A stretch of DNA of 64,000 bases from Blattamonas nauphoetae (GCA_033064195.1 JARBJD010000286.1:1-64000); one strand, 5' to 3'; positions 42,401-56,100 are shown, counted from the first letter of the stretch. Numbers and translations: made by a program. Notes: generated by a model not told the origin, from the letters alone.

Positions 42401-45400
42401 CGATCTCTCCAATCGAATGGCCAATCACAACTGATCCCACAACACCCCACGACTTCAGCAGCTCTGCTAGTGCAACTTCAATCGCAAACAGGCATGGTTG
42501 GGAAACAGCTGTTGATCCCATCTTGTCCTTGCCTGCATCGGTGTTGCTCAATTCATCAACAACTGAGAAAGAGACAAGTTTGGATGATCCCTGATTCAGT
42601 TCATTGATGGTCTTTGATACGAGTGCATCGATCTTGCCGACAGTCTGACGGAAGACAGGCTCGCTGTCAAGCAGACGTTTTCCCATTGACACCCAGTGAG
42701 ATCCTTGACCAGTGAAGACGAAACCAATCTTTCGTGGTGCTGGACTGGCTTGACCAAAGACAACAGCATGGGTGCTCTGTGCGTTGGCTGGCTGAATCTG
42801 TGATTGAGCAAATTCGTCGAGTGCGCTGATCATCTCGTCGATGTTTCCAGCAGCAATAGCTGCACGATGAGGATGATGTTGCCTGCGGAGAGCAGCAGTG
42901 TAACAGACGTCCTGGAGCTCAACTTTATCAGTTGGAAGGAAGAAGGCTTGGCGTTCCTCTGACTCCACAACCTTCCCCTCCTTCACGGACTTCAGGAAAT
43001 CGCGGTATCGTCCAGCGAGATGGACAAGTGATTGTTCCGATCTGGCTGAGAGAGGGAGGACGAATTGGGTTGGGGTCGAGGTGTGATTCTTTGATGGTGG
43101 AGTCCAAGATGAGAGTGGTCCTTGGACAACAACATGAGCGTTTGTTCCACCAAATCCGAAGGCTGAGAGACCAGCAAGGAGAGGTCCGTTGGATGGGTTC
43201 TGAATGGGAGTGTTGTCTGTTGGGATCCTCAAGCATGGGTAATCCTTCCAAGGAATGATCGTGTTTGGCGTGTTGAAGTGAAGATTGCGTGGGAGGACAT
43301 TGTTGCTCAAGACAAGAGCGGTTTTGATCAACGATGCAACACCAGCAGCAGACTCAGTGTGACCAATTCGAGACTTCAGTGATCCGAGGTAGAGTGGGTT
43401 AGTTTCTGGGTTTCTCTTGGCTTCAGTACACAGCACTTGGGAGAGGCCATCAACCTCGACTGGGTCGCCAAGACGGGTTCCTGTTCCATGAGTTTCGATG
43501 TAGTTCACATCGCCTGGGCTGACACCTGCCTTCTTGTAGACAGCTCTGAGGAGGGCTTGTTGGGCGAGTCCATTCGGGGCAGTGAGTCCGTTACTCTTTC
43601 CGTCCTGGTTGAGCATGGTGGCGAGAATTGTGGAGTAGATTCTGTCTCCGTCCTTGAGGGCTTGTTGGAGAGGCTTGAGAATCACAACACCACAGCCTTC
43701 ACTTCTGACGAATCCATCTGCCTCGTCATCAAAGGTCTTGCAGAAGCCAGTTGGTGAGAGAGCAGATGTTTTTGAGAGAGCAATTGCGCCGACGGGGGAG
43801 ATGACAGCATTCACACCAGACACAATCGCGACACGAGATTCACCTTGGAGGATGCAGTTGATGGCACAGTGGAGTGCAGAAAGGGATGATGAGCAGGCGC
43901 TATCACATGCAACTGAAGGTCCGCGGAGATCCAGAAGATATGACAGTCTGTTAGCAGGCATGCAGAGAGCACTTCCAGTGCTTGTGTAAGCATCAATATC
44001 TTTCTGGGCAAATCCTTGGATGGTTCCATAATCACTGTACGAAATTCCGACGAAGACAGCTGTATCTGATCCAGCCAGTTTCTCTGGTGGGATTCCGGCA
44101 TCTTCAAGAGCTTCCCAAGCACATTCGATCATCAGACGTTGTTGTGGATCCATTCGCTCAGCATCACGAGGGGAGACGCCGAAGAAATGAGCATCGAACT
44201 TATCCATCTCGTCATATGAACCAACATTTGGAGAGACCATTTTGCCGATCGCGTGGATGTCTCGTTCTTTCGAGAGGTAGTACTCGGCGTCCCAGCGATC
44301 AGGACGAACGGGGATGACACCGTCACGGTTGGAGAGGAGGAACTTCCAATACTCTGCGAGCGTGTGTGATTCTCCAGGGTAGCGAGCAGACATACCAACA
44401 ATGGCGATGGAATCAGCAGTTCCAGTAGGAGATGGAGCAGATTTGGCGACAACCGTACTTGTTGCTCCGCTCTCTTGTTCCTCCTGTGCTGAAGCAAAGT
44501 GGGTGGCAATTGCATCAATCGTTGGATATGAGTACAACATTGTGGGAGAGATCTTTGTGTTGAGGAAGGTGGAGAGAGAACGTGTCAGTGAGATTACACC
44601 CATGCTTGTGAGTCCGTACTGAGTGAGGGGTTCAGTCAATTCAATTTCATCTGCACCGACTGTCAAGTGCTCGGGGCAGTTGTCGAGCAGCCACTCAACA
44701 ATCTCATCTCGGGATTTGTTGGACCGAACTTCTGTTTCCTGCTGTCCATCAGATGAAAGGCCAGTATCGGTTGTGTATGCTGATGGTTGGCTTTCAGGAG
44801 GTGGAAGAGGCTTGACTGTGGAATAACGAAGAGTGGTCGGGTGGATCTGGAGCCATTTATCCCAATCGAGACGATAAATCATGACATGTCCGTCAGCTGG
44901 AGGGAGTTGCATTGATTTGGAGAGGATCTTGACCGCATTATCAATCGGAGTTGCACCCAGACCAATATCCCGCATTGCATTCAGAGTCTCCGTCGATTGC
45001 GTGCTGATCATACCTGTTCCGGAGATCACACCCCAGTTGAGGCAGAGAACCGGCTGGTTCTGAACCTTACGGTAGTGGCAGAGGGCATCGAGGAAGCTGT
45101 TGCAAGCGGCATAGATTGCTTCTCCGCGTGTCGGAACTGTCGAGCTGATTGATGACCAGAGGACGAAGTGCTGGAGGACCTTCGGTGAGAGGCGTGCTGA
45201 TTCCAGGGCGATTCGGTGAAGATTCCACGATCCTTGGACTTTGGGTTTCAAGACCTTGATGAATTCTTCTTCAGTGCATTCAGGGAGGAGTTTCTGAGAG
45301 AGGAGACCGGCTGTATGGAGGATACCACGAATCCTCAGTTCTTTTCCGATTGATTGGTTGGACACAAGCTTCTTGTGGAGGTTGTCGTAGTCGCAGATAT

Positions 45401-48400
45401 CGCCAATCACAATGTCGATGTGGCAACGTGGGAAGGCCTTCTTCATTGTGTCGAGTTCAATCTGAGCTGTTGATCCTTGTGGAGGCTGGGCAATATCAAA
45501 CAGAACGATCTGTGTTGCTCCGGACGAGGCAAGGAACATGGCACAGCGTCTGCCGAATCCACCACACCCACCAGTGATGATCCAAGCTCCATGAGGTTTA
45601 GTTGAGCCAGAATCTGCTTCAAACGTGACGTCTTCACCTTCGAGTTCTTCTCCATATGATGCTCCCTTCTGGAGACGAGCAACAAAGCGATTGCCACTTC
45701 GATAGGCAATGCGTTCTTCAACTTGTGCAGATGAGGAATGGAATTCTGAGCAGAGGAGTGAGATGTCGGGAGGAGTTGGGACGGTTGGGAGGTCGATGAT
45801 TGAGCATGCTGATGATGGATACTCAACAAGAACGCTTCCAGCGTATCCCCAAAGTGGAGATTGTGAGAGTGATGACTTTTGGATGATTGTTGAAGTGTAC
45901 GGAGACGAGTTGAAGGTGAGTGGGGCTTGGGTTTGTGTGATTGGAGCGAGGTTTGACGTGAGGAGGAAGATGCGAGGCATGACGGGAGAGTGTTTGAGGT
46001 ATGCCATGAGGAGAGTGTGGAGAAGGATGACGCAATCCGACGTTGGGGCGTTGTTGGTGCTATCATACACCGAATCAAGAGACCAGCCATAAACAAACTG
46101 GAGGAGTCGGTCAGAGACGTCAGTGAAGTGGGTGGAGATGAGATCGAAGACACGACCAAGTTGGGAGAGGGATTGTGGAGCTTGGACGAAGAGAATATTG
46201 GTTGGGTCCTTATTCAATCCAGCGCCAGTGACGAATCGCTTCACAATGGGAGATGTTTCTGGGTTGAGGGTGGCGATAGACTCTGTTTTTTCGGACGTGT
46301 CAAATTTGTTGTTTTTCGGTGGGAGAACAAAGACACATTTTTCTTTTCGGAGGACATAATGCTTTAGGATGAGGGCGACTGTATCTTCCATTTCACGAAT
46401 GGGGACAAAGAAGACGGTGTTCGTTGGCTTGGCTTTGGTATCCGCGAGAGGCAAGGAGTGAGGGATCCATGTTTCTGAATACATCGAGTCTTCATCCAAC
46501 GGATCACCTGGCTTGTTGACAGGATCTGAGAGAGCCACTGCTCGGAAGGGCTCTGTTGTCACTGAGTTGTTCCAAGACCTTTCATGATTCCATGGAGTTT
46601 GTGGGAGTGGAAGTGAGGGAGTGAGGAAGAATTTGATTCGAGGAATGGCAAGAGCGAGGGTGAAATGGTGTGGGGAGATGATTCCATGGGAATAGAGTGA
46701 TCCAAGTGTTGTCAGGAGAGCAGAGCATCCATCTTCATTTCGGATGAGGGTTGGGATGAGAGTGCTCTTTGATGAAACTGCCTCATTGATCTTGCCATTG
46801 GATGTTTGGCGGAGATTTTCGAAGACAGAATCAATATTTCTGGTGAGAGCTGGGTGAGGGCCGATTTCGATGAATGTGCGAATGTTGAAGTCGCGAATCG
46901 CGGTTTCAACGGCGGAACAGAAGTTCACCTGGCTTCGAAGTTGACTTCCAAAGTATCCAGTGTTCAGATCTTCTCCAGCAAGCACTTTTCCAGTCACTGT
47001 CGAAATGAATGGAATCGACGTCTGTTGGCTTCGCAGTTCTCCAACGCGATTCTCAAGCTCTGATTTCGCGGAGTCCATGTAGTTCGTGTGGAACGCTGAC
47101 GCCACTTTCAGACGACGGAAGAAGCATCCTTCTTTCTCAAGCAGCGGTTCAATCTTGTCAAGCGATTTCCCATTTCCAGAGAACGAAATCGATGTCGGGC
47201 TGTTCCATGCTCCAATCCAAACATCTGAAACTCCACTTTCTTTGATCAGACTGTTCCCACGATCAACCGAGATCTCGGCTGCAATCATTCCTCCACCACT
47301 CTTCGCTCGAGACATGCAGTCTCCACGAATCACAACAAGACGAACGGCTTCTTCAAGCGACAATCCCCCACTCACATACGCTCCAGCGATCTCTCCAATC
47401 GAATGGCCAATCACAACTGATCCCACAACACCCCACGACTTCAGCAGCTCTGCCAGTGCAACTTCAATCGCAAACAGGCATGGTTGGGAAACAGCTGTTG
47501 ATGAGAGGTTTGACTCAGCATCTGATTTCTTGATCTCATCGACAATGTCAAGCTGAGGATTTTCTTTTAAGACGAGGGATTGGATTGTGTTGATGCAGTT
47601 TCTGAACACTGGGTAAGCTTCCATCAATTCCATTCCCATCTTTGAATAGTGCGTTCCTTGGCCAACAAAGACCAATCCAATTCCAGATCCGGTTGTATCA
47701 GTCTCGCCATATTGAAGGGAACTGGAGAGGAAGTCGCTTGTGATTCCCAGAGGGATCTTTCCAGTCGCGACACCAACCTTTGGAGTCGATCCACTCACAT
47801 GGTTGTCAATGAGTGCGATGAGAGACTCGACAGAATTGGCTGAGAAGACTGATCGTTCCGTATAGTGGTTGCGTCGATAGAAAAGGGTTGACGACAGGCG
47901 AGCAAGATCATCGTGTGTGAATTGTTGTCCGACAGTTGTGAGATATTCACGGAACTGGATGATCAGATTGCGAAGAGCAACTGGGGATTTCGCGCTGAGT
48001 GGGATCACAACAGGAAGAGCATCCGTAATGGTGGGAGAGATGCTTTGGGCTCGATCTTGAGCGAGGACTGAAGATGTGGATAGCATTCCAAACCCAGGAA
48101 GAGTTGGTGATTGTTGTGGTTTTGGAGTGTCTGCTGTTTCGGTTGACCAAACCTTGATTGGAGTGTGATTGGTTTCGGGAGATGATTGGAGGATCACATG
48201 AGCGTTTGTTCCTCCGAAGCCGAATGACGAGAGACCAGCAAGACGGATTTGGCCTCCGGACACTTCTGGCCATGGACGAGTCTTCCGAACCAGCTCGATT
48301 TTGAGGTCGCTTTCATTGATGGTTTTGTTTGGCTGCCTGAAAAGAGCAATTCCTGGAATGGTCTTTGTGAAGAGAGCAAGAGATGTCTTGATGAGACCAA

Positions 48401-51400
48401 CCATGCCAGCAGCCATTTCAAGATGTCCGACGTTGGACTTGGCTGCGGTGATGAGGAGAGGCGAGTTGCTTGGACGGTGTGGTGGGCAGTACACGGCAGA
48501 GAGGGCACGAGTCTCAATCGGATCACCGAGTGGGGTTCCGGTTCCGTGAGCCTCAATCATTTGGACAGATGTTGGGTCGATGAGAGCCTGTTTAGCTGCA
48601 CGACGGATGCAATCTTCTTGCGCGTGTGGGTTGGGAGCAGTGAGGCCATTGCTCTTTCCATCCTGATTGACAGAGGTGGCACGAATGCAGGAATAGATTC
48701 GGTCCCCATCGCGAATGGCTGCTGAGAGAGGTTTGACAACGACGCAACCACAACCTTCACTTCTGACGTAACCGTTTGCTGTTGAGTCGAAGGCATGGCA
48801 TTGTCCGTCAGGTGAGAGGAATCCAACTTGGGAGAGATTGACCGAGACGAGTGGAGAGAGGATTACGTTCACACCTCCAACGAGCGCGGTCGAGCACTGT
48901 CCTTTTCTGATTGAGGAGCAAGCAGCGTCGAGAGCGACGAGAGACGAAGAGCAGGCAGTGTCGATAGAAACAGACGGTCCGCGGAGGTCGAGAAGATAAG
49001 AGAGACGGTTCGAGATGATTGCCATTGATGAGCCAGTTGGGGTGAATGGCGATGAACGTGGGAGGGACAGTGGCTGATGCATCATGGCAGCATAATCCGA
49101 GCTTCCATTAGCAGCAATGAAGACACCAGTGTCTGTCTTTGCCAGAGGGGCAAGAGGGATACCAGCATCCTCGAAAGCTTCGACAGCAACTTCGAGAACA
49201 AGGCGTTGCTCTGGTTCCATGGCCTGAGCTTCTTCAGCGCTAATTCCGAAGTACTTTCGGTCGAACTTGTCGACAGAGTCGATGAGTCCAGCCATGCGAG
49301 TGTTCATCTTTCCGGGAGTCGATGGCTTGGAGGAGTAGAAGGCGTCGGCATCCCAACGGTTGTTCGGAACACGGACAATTGAGTTGACACCTTCGCACAG
49401 GTTCTGCCAGAATTGCGGAAGGGTGTTGGCACCTGGGAACCGGCAGGACATTCCGACAATCGCGATGGGTTCGGCTTGGCTGATGACGTCGTTTTGAGCG
49501 GCTTCGACTTCGGCGAGGAATGAGCGTTGGGCAGCTTGAGGATCATCCGAAGAACCGTCATCGCCGCTTTGCCCAGATTCCTCAATCACGCGAGAGGCGA
49601 GATACTTGGCGAGAGTGCTGATGGTTGGGTAGTCAATCAGAGCACTGTTGTTCAGCTTCAGGTTGCAGTGTTCTTCCAGATCACCAATCACACCATACGA
49701 ATCTGTAGAATCAATTCCATAAGCAGTGAAAGGCTCATTTGGGTCTATCATTGAAGGTTCAGTCGCTTTTCTCTCAGCAACAAGCTTGCAGAGATACTGT
49801 CTGTATTCTTTCTCAAGAGCGGAGGATGGGACGGAGAGGGGGATGAAGAGAGATGGTGACATGGATGGGCTCATGGACGGGACAGGAGAGGAGCGTTCGC
49901 TCTGAGAGAAGGTTGGAGACAGCCTGTCTTGACCGGGAATTTTGGCAGTTGGCTGAATAAGGGCTTGTGATGGTTGTGGTTCACTTTGAGCGATGGAGCG
50001 AGGGAATGGCTTTCCTTCAGTCCATCTGTAGAATTCTTCGAGTTCGTTTGCGAGAAAGGCGGCCTTAGTCGCACGTCGTTGGATCTTTCCAGACGTTGTC
50101 TTCATGATACTTCTGGGCTTGATGAGGCAGACGGCTCCGAGAGCGATTTCACAGTGTGCGGAGACGGAATCGACGATCTTGCGGACAATCTCGATCGCTT
50201 TGTCGGTTGATTCTGGCTCAACCTTCACTTCAGCAACGAAAATAACCTTCTCAGTGTCGTTTCCATCGAGGGAGAAGGCAGCTGAACAGCCAGCACGGAG
50301 CTCATCGATGATTCCTTCAGCTGTAGTCTCGATATCTTGCGGATAGACGTTCTTGCCGCCAATGATCATCACATCCTTCACACGACCACAGATGAACAAT
50401 TCACCGCAGTTTAGGAAGCCGAGATCACCTGTACGGAGGAAGGGGCCTTCTCCATTTTCGAGGTATGCGCGGAAGCTCTCGTTGGTTGCTTCCTCGCGAC
50501 TCCAGTATCCTTGAGCAACAGATGGGCCAGAGATCCAGATTTCTCCGACATCACCAACTGGAAGGGCATTGAATGGTGGGTTAATGTTCACAATTCGAAG
50601 GACACATCCCCTTGCCACATATCCGGTTGTCATCAGGAATTTAACGTTCTTTGTATCGGCAGGAGGATAATATAGGATTTCTGTTTGGTTTTTGGCGAGT
50701 TTATCTGCACGGAGCATGAGCATTCGAGGGATTGTTCCTCTGATTGGCACTGACACAAGAAGAGTGTTTTCGGCAAGACCATAGCATGGCATGAACAGAT
50801 TTCGCTTCAGACCAGTTGAAGCGAAGTAGGAGAAGAAAGTTTCGACAGCGCGAGGATGCACAGGTTCGGATCCACAGTACAGAAGTTCGAGGCAAGAAAG
50901 ATCAAGTGTGGCACGTTGTTCTGGAGTAATCTTTCTTGATGCAAGTTCATAGGCAAAGTTTGGACCACCACCAACTTCAATTCGATGGTCCGAGATCATT
51001 TTGAGCCAGCGGTACGGTTTCTTTAGGAAGTCTGTTGGAGACATCAGATAGACAGAGGATCCAATGACAACTGGCGAGAAGACATTTCCAATCAAGCCCA
51101 TGTCGTGATATAATGGGAGCCAGCATGAAAGTTTGAGCGAGCTGTGGAAGGAGAATGCTTGGACAATCATCTTCGTGTTACTCAAGATGTTGCCGTGTGA
51201 GACCATAACACCTTTTGGTGTACCAGTAGATCCGGATGTATATTGCAGGAAGGCAATTGAATCTTTACTCAACTTCGGGTTGACCCATTCGTTGGCGAGG
51301 GAATTGTCGATGGTGTCTGTCACAATCCAGAGGACATTCACGTCTTTGAATTCAGGAATAGACTGAACAACGGGTTTGAGAAGTCCGAGAGTTGCTTTTG

Positions 51401-52072
51401 TTGTGGCGACAACAGGACTTCGAGCATCTTCGATGATGGCCAGAAAACGAGCCATGGTTCGCTTGAGACGGGATGGATCCGGAGGAAAACATGGGACAGC
51501 AACGCACCCGGCACAAACAACTCCAAAGAATGCTAGAAAGAGAAAGATGCGGTGTCATGAGAGAAAAATATGAGGAGTGATTGATTTGTGAAAGTGAAGA
51601 TTCCGGGTATGACAGAATTAATATGACGAAAAATTGATGATGATCAGGGAAAAGAGGTAGATTAATACAAACCTTCGATGAATTCAAGTCCATCTAATGG
51701 ATAGAGCATGAGAATGCATCGATGTTGTAGATTCTTCTTTTGGAGAGAGGCTGAAATGGCTTTTGTTCTGACGGCGAGTTCAGAGAATGTCATAGTGGCA
51801 CCTGGACGTTCTCCATCAACGAATGACGTAAAAGCAGTTTTGTTTGGTTGAAGTTTCGCTCGAGCAAGGAGAGCATCCTTGAGCGAATCACACTTCAAGA
51901 TCTCCGGCTCAGGAATGGACGACTGTTTAAATGAGGAAAGTGAGTGGAAAATAACCAGTATGAGTGAGAAAAAGCAGAAAAAGCGATACTTTAAGACGTT
52001 CGTCCATCCGAGCTTTCTAACAATGGGCCGCCCACACAAAAATCTCTTCCATCTTTTTCTGACTCCAATCAT
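36447..52072 (-). CDS. Modular type I polyketide synthase with FAAL loading domain
   Basis: Three exons (52072-51998, 51922-51673, 51532-36447) join to about 5,136 residues; the last exon is 15,086 bases. Domains in order with key sites: fatty acyl-AMP ligase (to about 610, QYTSGSTGTPKGV), ACP1 (Ser about 716, GIDSTDS), KS1 (Cys about 969, DTACSSS; His in EAHGTGTPLGD), AT1 (Ser about 1486, GHSIGE), KR1 (NADP motif GGCGGFG about 2096), ACP2 (about 2419, YGLTSMG), KS2 (Cys about 2655), AT2 (Ser about 3147), DH (about 3450, DHYVIGAVLVPG), ER (about 4090-4425, GSGGVGM), KR2 (GGLGGLG about 4442), ACP3 (Ser about 4783, GLDSM) and thioesterase (Ser about 4931, GGFSFGG). All active residues looked for are present. 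Both ATs carry an AFH motif, which suggests malonyl-CoA. The first intron is the least certain. Confidence 0.96.
41877..42516 (-). repeat. Near-identical AT tract, copy in module 2
   Basis: This 640-bp stretch matches 46863-47502 with only about two or three differing bases, while flanking sequence on both sides diverges sharply. It covers the AT core from AVSQPCLFAIEVALAELLKS to TFIEIGPH. Confidence 0.95.
46863..47502 (-). repeat. Near-identical AT tract, copy in module 1
   Basis: Partner of 41877-42516 at a constant offset of 4,986 bases. The surrounding KS, AT ends and linkers of the two modules are only distantly similar, so the identity is local to this tract. Confidence 0.95.
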
Positions 52073-52077
52073 TGGAC

Positions 52078-52998
52078 ATGCAGACTTTTCAAGATTTAAC
52101 GCAGCCGGTCAAACGAACTGCCAGTCAAAATCAGGAAGAGGATGAATCATCGGATGAGATGGACGAACAAATGCTCTACTTCCTCTATCCTTCACTGTTT
52201 CTTTCCAATCGGAATTCAAGAGTCGAAGAGCCTGAAGAAGAGTTTGAAGAAGAATTTGACGAAGATTTTGAAACAGAAGGTGGACAATCAGAGATGCACA
52301 TCGATGAACCAACTACTGACACGTTATTTGGACTTCACTCAACGAATCCGATCATAATACCATCGCAAACACATCGAACATCACATATTACCAATACTCG
52401 ACCTAATTTTCAACGGACTAAGGTCAATCCAGGTTCCGTTCTCAAAATCACACTCCCTCCATCTTCTTTCCCTCAATCTGACATTATTGACACTATCACA
52501 CCAGCTTCACGTGCACCAATGAGTCGAAAACGTCATTTACTGTTGTCTGATGTCATAGATACAACTATTCATACCTCCATCAAATCGACAGTCGAACCAT
52601 CTGTCATCGTTCCGCCTCCACAATACCAACCAACTGGAGTGAGCAAATTTATTCTTTCTATGTTGAAAGAAACAATTCTTGGTGACACTGAATTTAATCC
52701 TGAGGATGCTCTCCTCTTAAATCAAACATCGGAAGAACACAACGAATTCCCTCTCGACCATCGCGATCCAATTCTCCCATATCACCAATACGACAAACAA
52801 CGGTTCGCTGAACAGATTGCTCAAGAGCAGGAAGAGGATGAATTCGACAACGATGAGGTGGAAGGAATGATCAGAGACGAGGACAGCCCGGATGATACGC
52901 TGCTCAATCTCCTCTCGGAACAATTTGGATCAAGCATTTCTCCGCCAAAAGATGATCCAGAACTTGATTATATGGCCATGTCGTTTTCTGATCCATAA
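52078..52998 (+). CDS. Acidic protein of unknown function
   Basis: This 306-residue single-exon protein is rich in acidic residues at about 45-85 and again at 240-290, with Ser/Thr/Pro-rich stretches between them. Short possible folded segments include SKFILSMLKETILGD near residue 200. No domain is recognised. Its start lies 6 bp from the start codon of the synthase model on the other strand, so the two genes share a promoter region or their 5' ends overlap. That may mean co-regulation, but there is no direct link to polyketide synthesis. Confidence 0.65.
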   Translation: MQTFQDLTQPVKRTASQNQEEDESSDEMDEQMLYFLYPSLFLSNRNSRVEEPEEEFEEEFDEDFETEGGQSEMHIDEPTTDTLFGLHSTNPIIIPSQTHRTSHITNTRPNFQRTKVNPGSVLKITLPPSSFPQSDIIDTITPASRAPMSRKRHLLLSDVIDTTIHTSIKSTVEPSVIVPPPQYQPTGVSKFILSMLKETILGDTEFNPEDALLLNQTSEEHNEFPLDHRDPILPYHQYDKQRFAEQIAQEQEEDEFDNDEVEGMIRDEDSPDDTLLNLLSEQFGSSISPPKDDPELDYMAMSFSDP

Positions 52999-53139
52999 AA
53001 CCGTTTTTGTCTTCTCTCTTCAAAAATCTGTGCAAGGATTAGTCATTGGGCTGTATTGCCCAATCACATTGATCACAAAATAAGTGAATTGATCATCTGG
53101 TTGATAAACATTTCAAAAATAAGGGGGGATGTCTTCGTT

Positions 53140-56100
53140 TCATCCATACTTCGTCCGTTGCCGTGGAAACCTTCCTTGAGTCGGAGGAGTTGAAATTACA
53201 GGTCTTGTCCTTTGCTGTGAAGCTCGTGGTCTCGTTGGAGTCGATGCTTCCGCAAGCGGACTGCTGGTTGACCCAACTGACCTCGATCTTGGCTGGGACA
53301 ACCGAGCGAGTGATGCCCTGCGTTGTTGGGCAGGCGATCTTATGCGTTGATTGTCTGGCGGAGTCGAAGCAACACGGTTCTGCTTCTTCGGATCCTGCTC
53401 AGACGATGTCTGTCTGAGTCTCGACTGCGGGAGGGAGTGTGTCTGCGAGTCCTTCACCAGCGTGTGGAAATGTTTCAGCATCCTTTCCGCCTCGTCATCA
53501 CTCATCGTCTTCTTCTTCCTTCGATCGTTCATTGCCTGCCCAGGTCTTGAAACACCTGGATCAGAGAACGGGCTCTGTCGCGTTGATCGAATCGCCACTG
53601 CCCCATACGCCGATCTCTGGTTGGACTGAGAACGAGGCTGGGCAGTGTTCCTTCGCACATCCCTCTGCGACGATTCCTTCTGCCTCGACGCAAACGACAT
53701 TGGGGAAGGTGTGTACGACCGCTTCTGGATTGGGCGGGAGTTGTTCGTGTACGACGCAAGGGTGGCCATGGAACGGACAGTGCGTGTCTTCGCTGCTGAT
53801 GACTTCACAAACGACGAGAACGCCTGTGTGAGGAAATGCTGGCTAAAATGCTCAAACGCTGCTTTTTCAATCTCCCGTTGACTTTTCTTGACGACGGGGG
53901 TATCACACAACAGATCGTCACTGGCGCTTCTGTCTGTGAGGAGAGGCGAGTTGGGGTCAGATGAAGGAAGCATTGTGTCGTGATTTCTGGAGTCCGTCGA
54001 TGTCACATGATCAGCCCACATCAGTGTCCGCCCAAACGTGTGCGGTGTGGACCGACGGTTGCCCGCTTTTGACGTTGGGAAGACGTCATCTTCGTCAAAA
54101 TCGTGCGACAGCCAGTCCACAAGTGACAAAGAAGGCCGCTGCTCTGAATCAACGACGTTGGCTTTCTCGAGATCGGCTTCATTCGGAGACTGCTGCTGTT
54201 CATTACGATCGAAGAGGGGCTCTGACGGAGGGCGGACAGGGTCTGGAGGATTCTGGTCTGCTGGAGCAGGCTGATCGGATGATGGGGTCGGCGGTTTTGT
54301 AAATTGTTGGGAGGAATTCCCGTAGTTAATAGCTGGGACGATTGGGAAGGATGCTTGTTGAAACATCGGAGCTGATCTGTTTCGTGGATTGAGACGACCA
54401 TTGTTGAGAGGAGAGGATGTCAGAGAGAATGCTGTGGGTGAATAAGAAGCGAGCTTGCCGATGAGGACAGAGTAAAACGGGATTCCCGTTGGGAACAATC
54501 TGAGAAGAGAGATGACGTGCTGAAGTGGGATGGAGCATACCGTCGTATTTTTGGTAAATGGGATGTTATCATCTGTCCAGCAGATGTTTCTTTCCGAGAC
54601 GTTGTTAGAACAACAGATAAATTGTAGAGTGCGAGAAGATAGATGCGAAGAAGAGTAAATGTTATCTCGTCGTATCCTGGTGAACATTCCTGTGGTTCTT
54701 CGGGAGAAAATACATCGGAGTACGAATATTCGGCAAGAATATATGGGTAAGTATCAAGTGGAGAGGGACTCTTCGGTCGTACAGGCTCCGGTGTGGGGGT
54801 ATGCGTTGTGATCACTTCTGAACCAACTTCAACTAGATTCGACTTGTCGTCATCACCACCAAACACAAATCGCGTTTTTAACGTGATTTCATGAGATGTT
54901 GGCCGTTGAAACAATTCCGTATGATCGTCGTCGACGTGGGCCTCATCAATTGCCTCCAATTCCATAACTTTCTGCTTTTCAATTTCAAATTCAAGCTGAG
55001 ATGCACCATAGTCATCCTCCTGTTCGTTTTGAGATGTATTCTTCTTTTCCTTCTCTTTCTTTCGTCTTTTTCCTCGACTTTTCATTTCCGTCAAAGAAAG
55101 ACTTTTATCTGCTTTATTCAAGGAATAGTTGTTGTAAATTCGTTTTTCATCACCAAGGAGGACAGATGCCGCTGAATCAAGTGTGGTGAGGAATTGTGAC
55201 GACGGAGCCACGGGTGCGTCAGTCACTGATGAAAAGTAGTCTTCGTCAATTCGAGGGCGTGGCTTGAAATCTATCCCTGGAATTCCAGTTGGGTATTTTG
55301 AGGAAAATTCCGCGAAATTATTCGAGTCAATAGTGCGGGCGATTTCGGATCCGTGCCAGATGGCGGCTTCTTTTAAGAAATGAAGCATCCGAGATTCCTT
55401 GTCTGGTGAAAGTGGCTCATGTTGAGGACGTCGATCCTTGGTTTGTTTCGTTGCGAACGAACGTCGACTTCGGTGGTTTGTGCTTGAAGATCGTTTCTTA
55501 CTCTCATAATGTGCTTTTTTCTCAAATTGAGATTCACGGATGAATTGTGAGGAGTAGATATCAGCCACTGGGACAAATGGATCCACAACGAATCCCATCA
55601 AGGATACCCAATTAAAGGTGCGCTTTGCTTCCAAGAAGAACGGATTCTTGATCCTTTCAGTTGGTGGAGGACTGAGACCTGGCTGATAATAATTTGCAGT
55701 TGGAAACGATCGTTTTTGAAAGAAATTTCTAAGTTCTGAACAGATAGTTGTGAGAAGAATCACAGATTCTTCATTTCTAGAGACTTAAACAGAGATGAAA
55801 AGTGATACCGCTTCGTTTGTGAGTATATGTATGATTTTTGATGGAATAAGAGGTACTTCACAATATCCGAATATGACTGAGGAAAAATCGGATTTTGTTG
55901 AGGTGATGTGATCAGTAGTAAGGCTTTGTCAGTAAAATCGAGTGCCATCGTCCAAGTTGATGTTCTGGGAGAAGTAATGACAAAAGAAGAACAGACGAGA
56001 GGTATATGAGTGAGGTTAGATAATACTGAGTAAAGCGGAAGCGTGGATAGAGGGGACTTTCTCGTTGAGACACCATGAGGATTGTCGCTCGTTTAATTAA

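Noticed and set aside
45443-46159. Open frame of 238 residues overlapping the synthase KR1 region in another frame
   Set aside because: It is Ser/Leu/His-rich with no domain, and lies fully within a PKS coding frame supported by strong homology.
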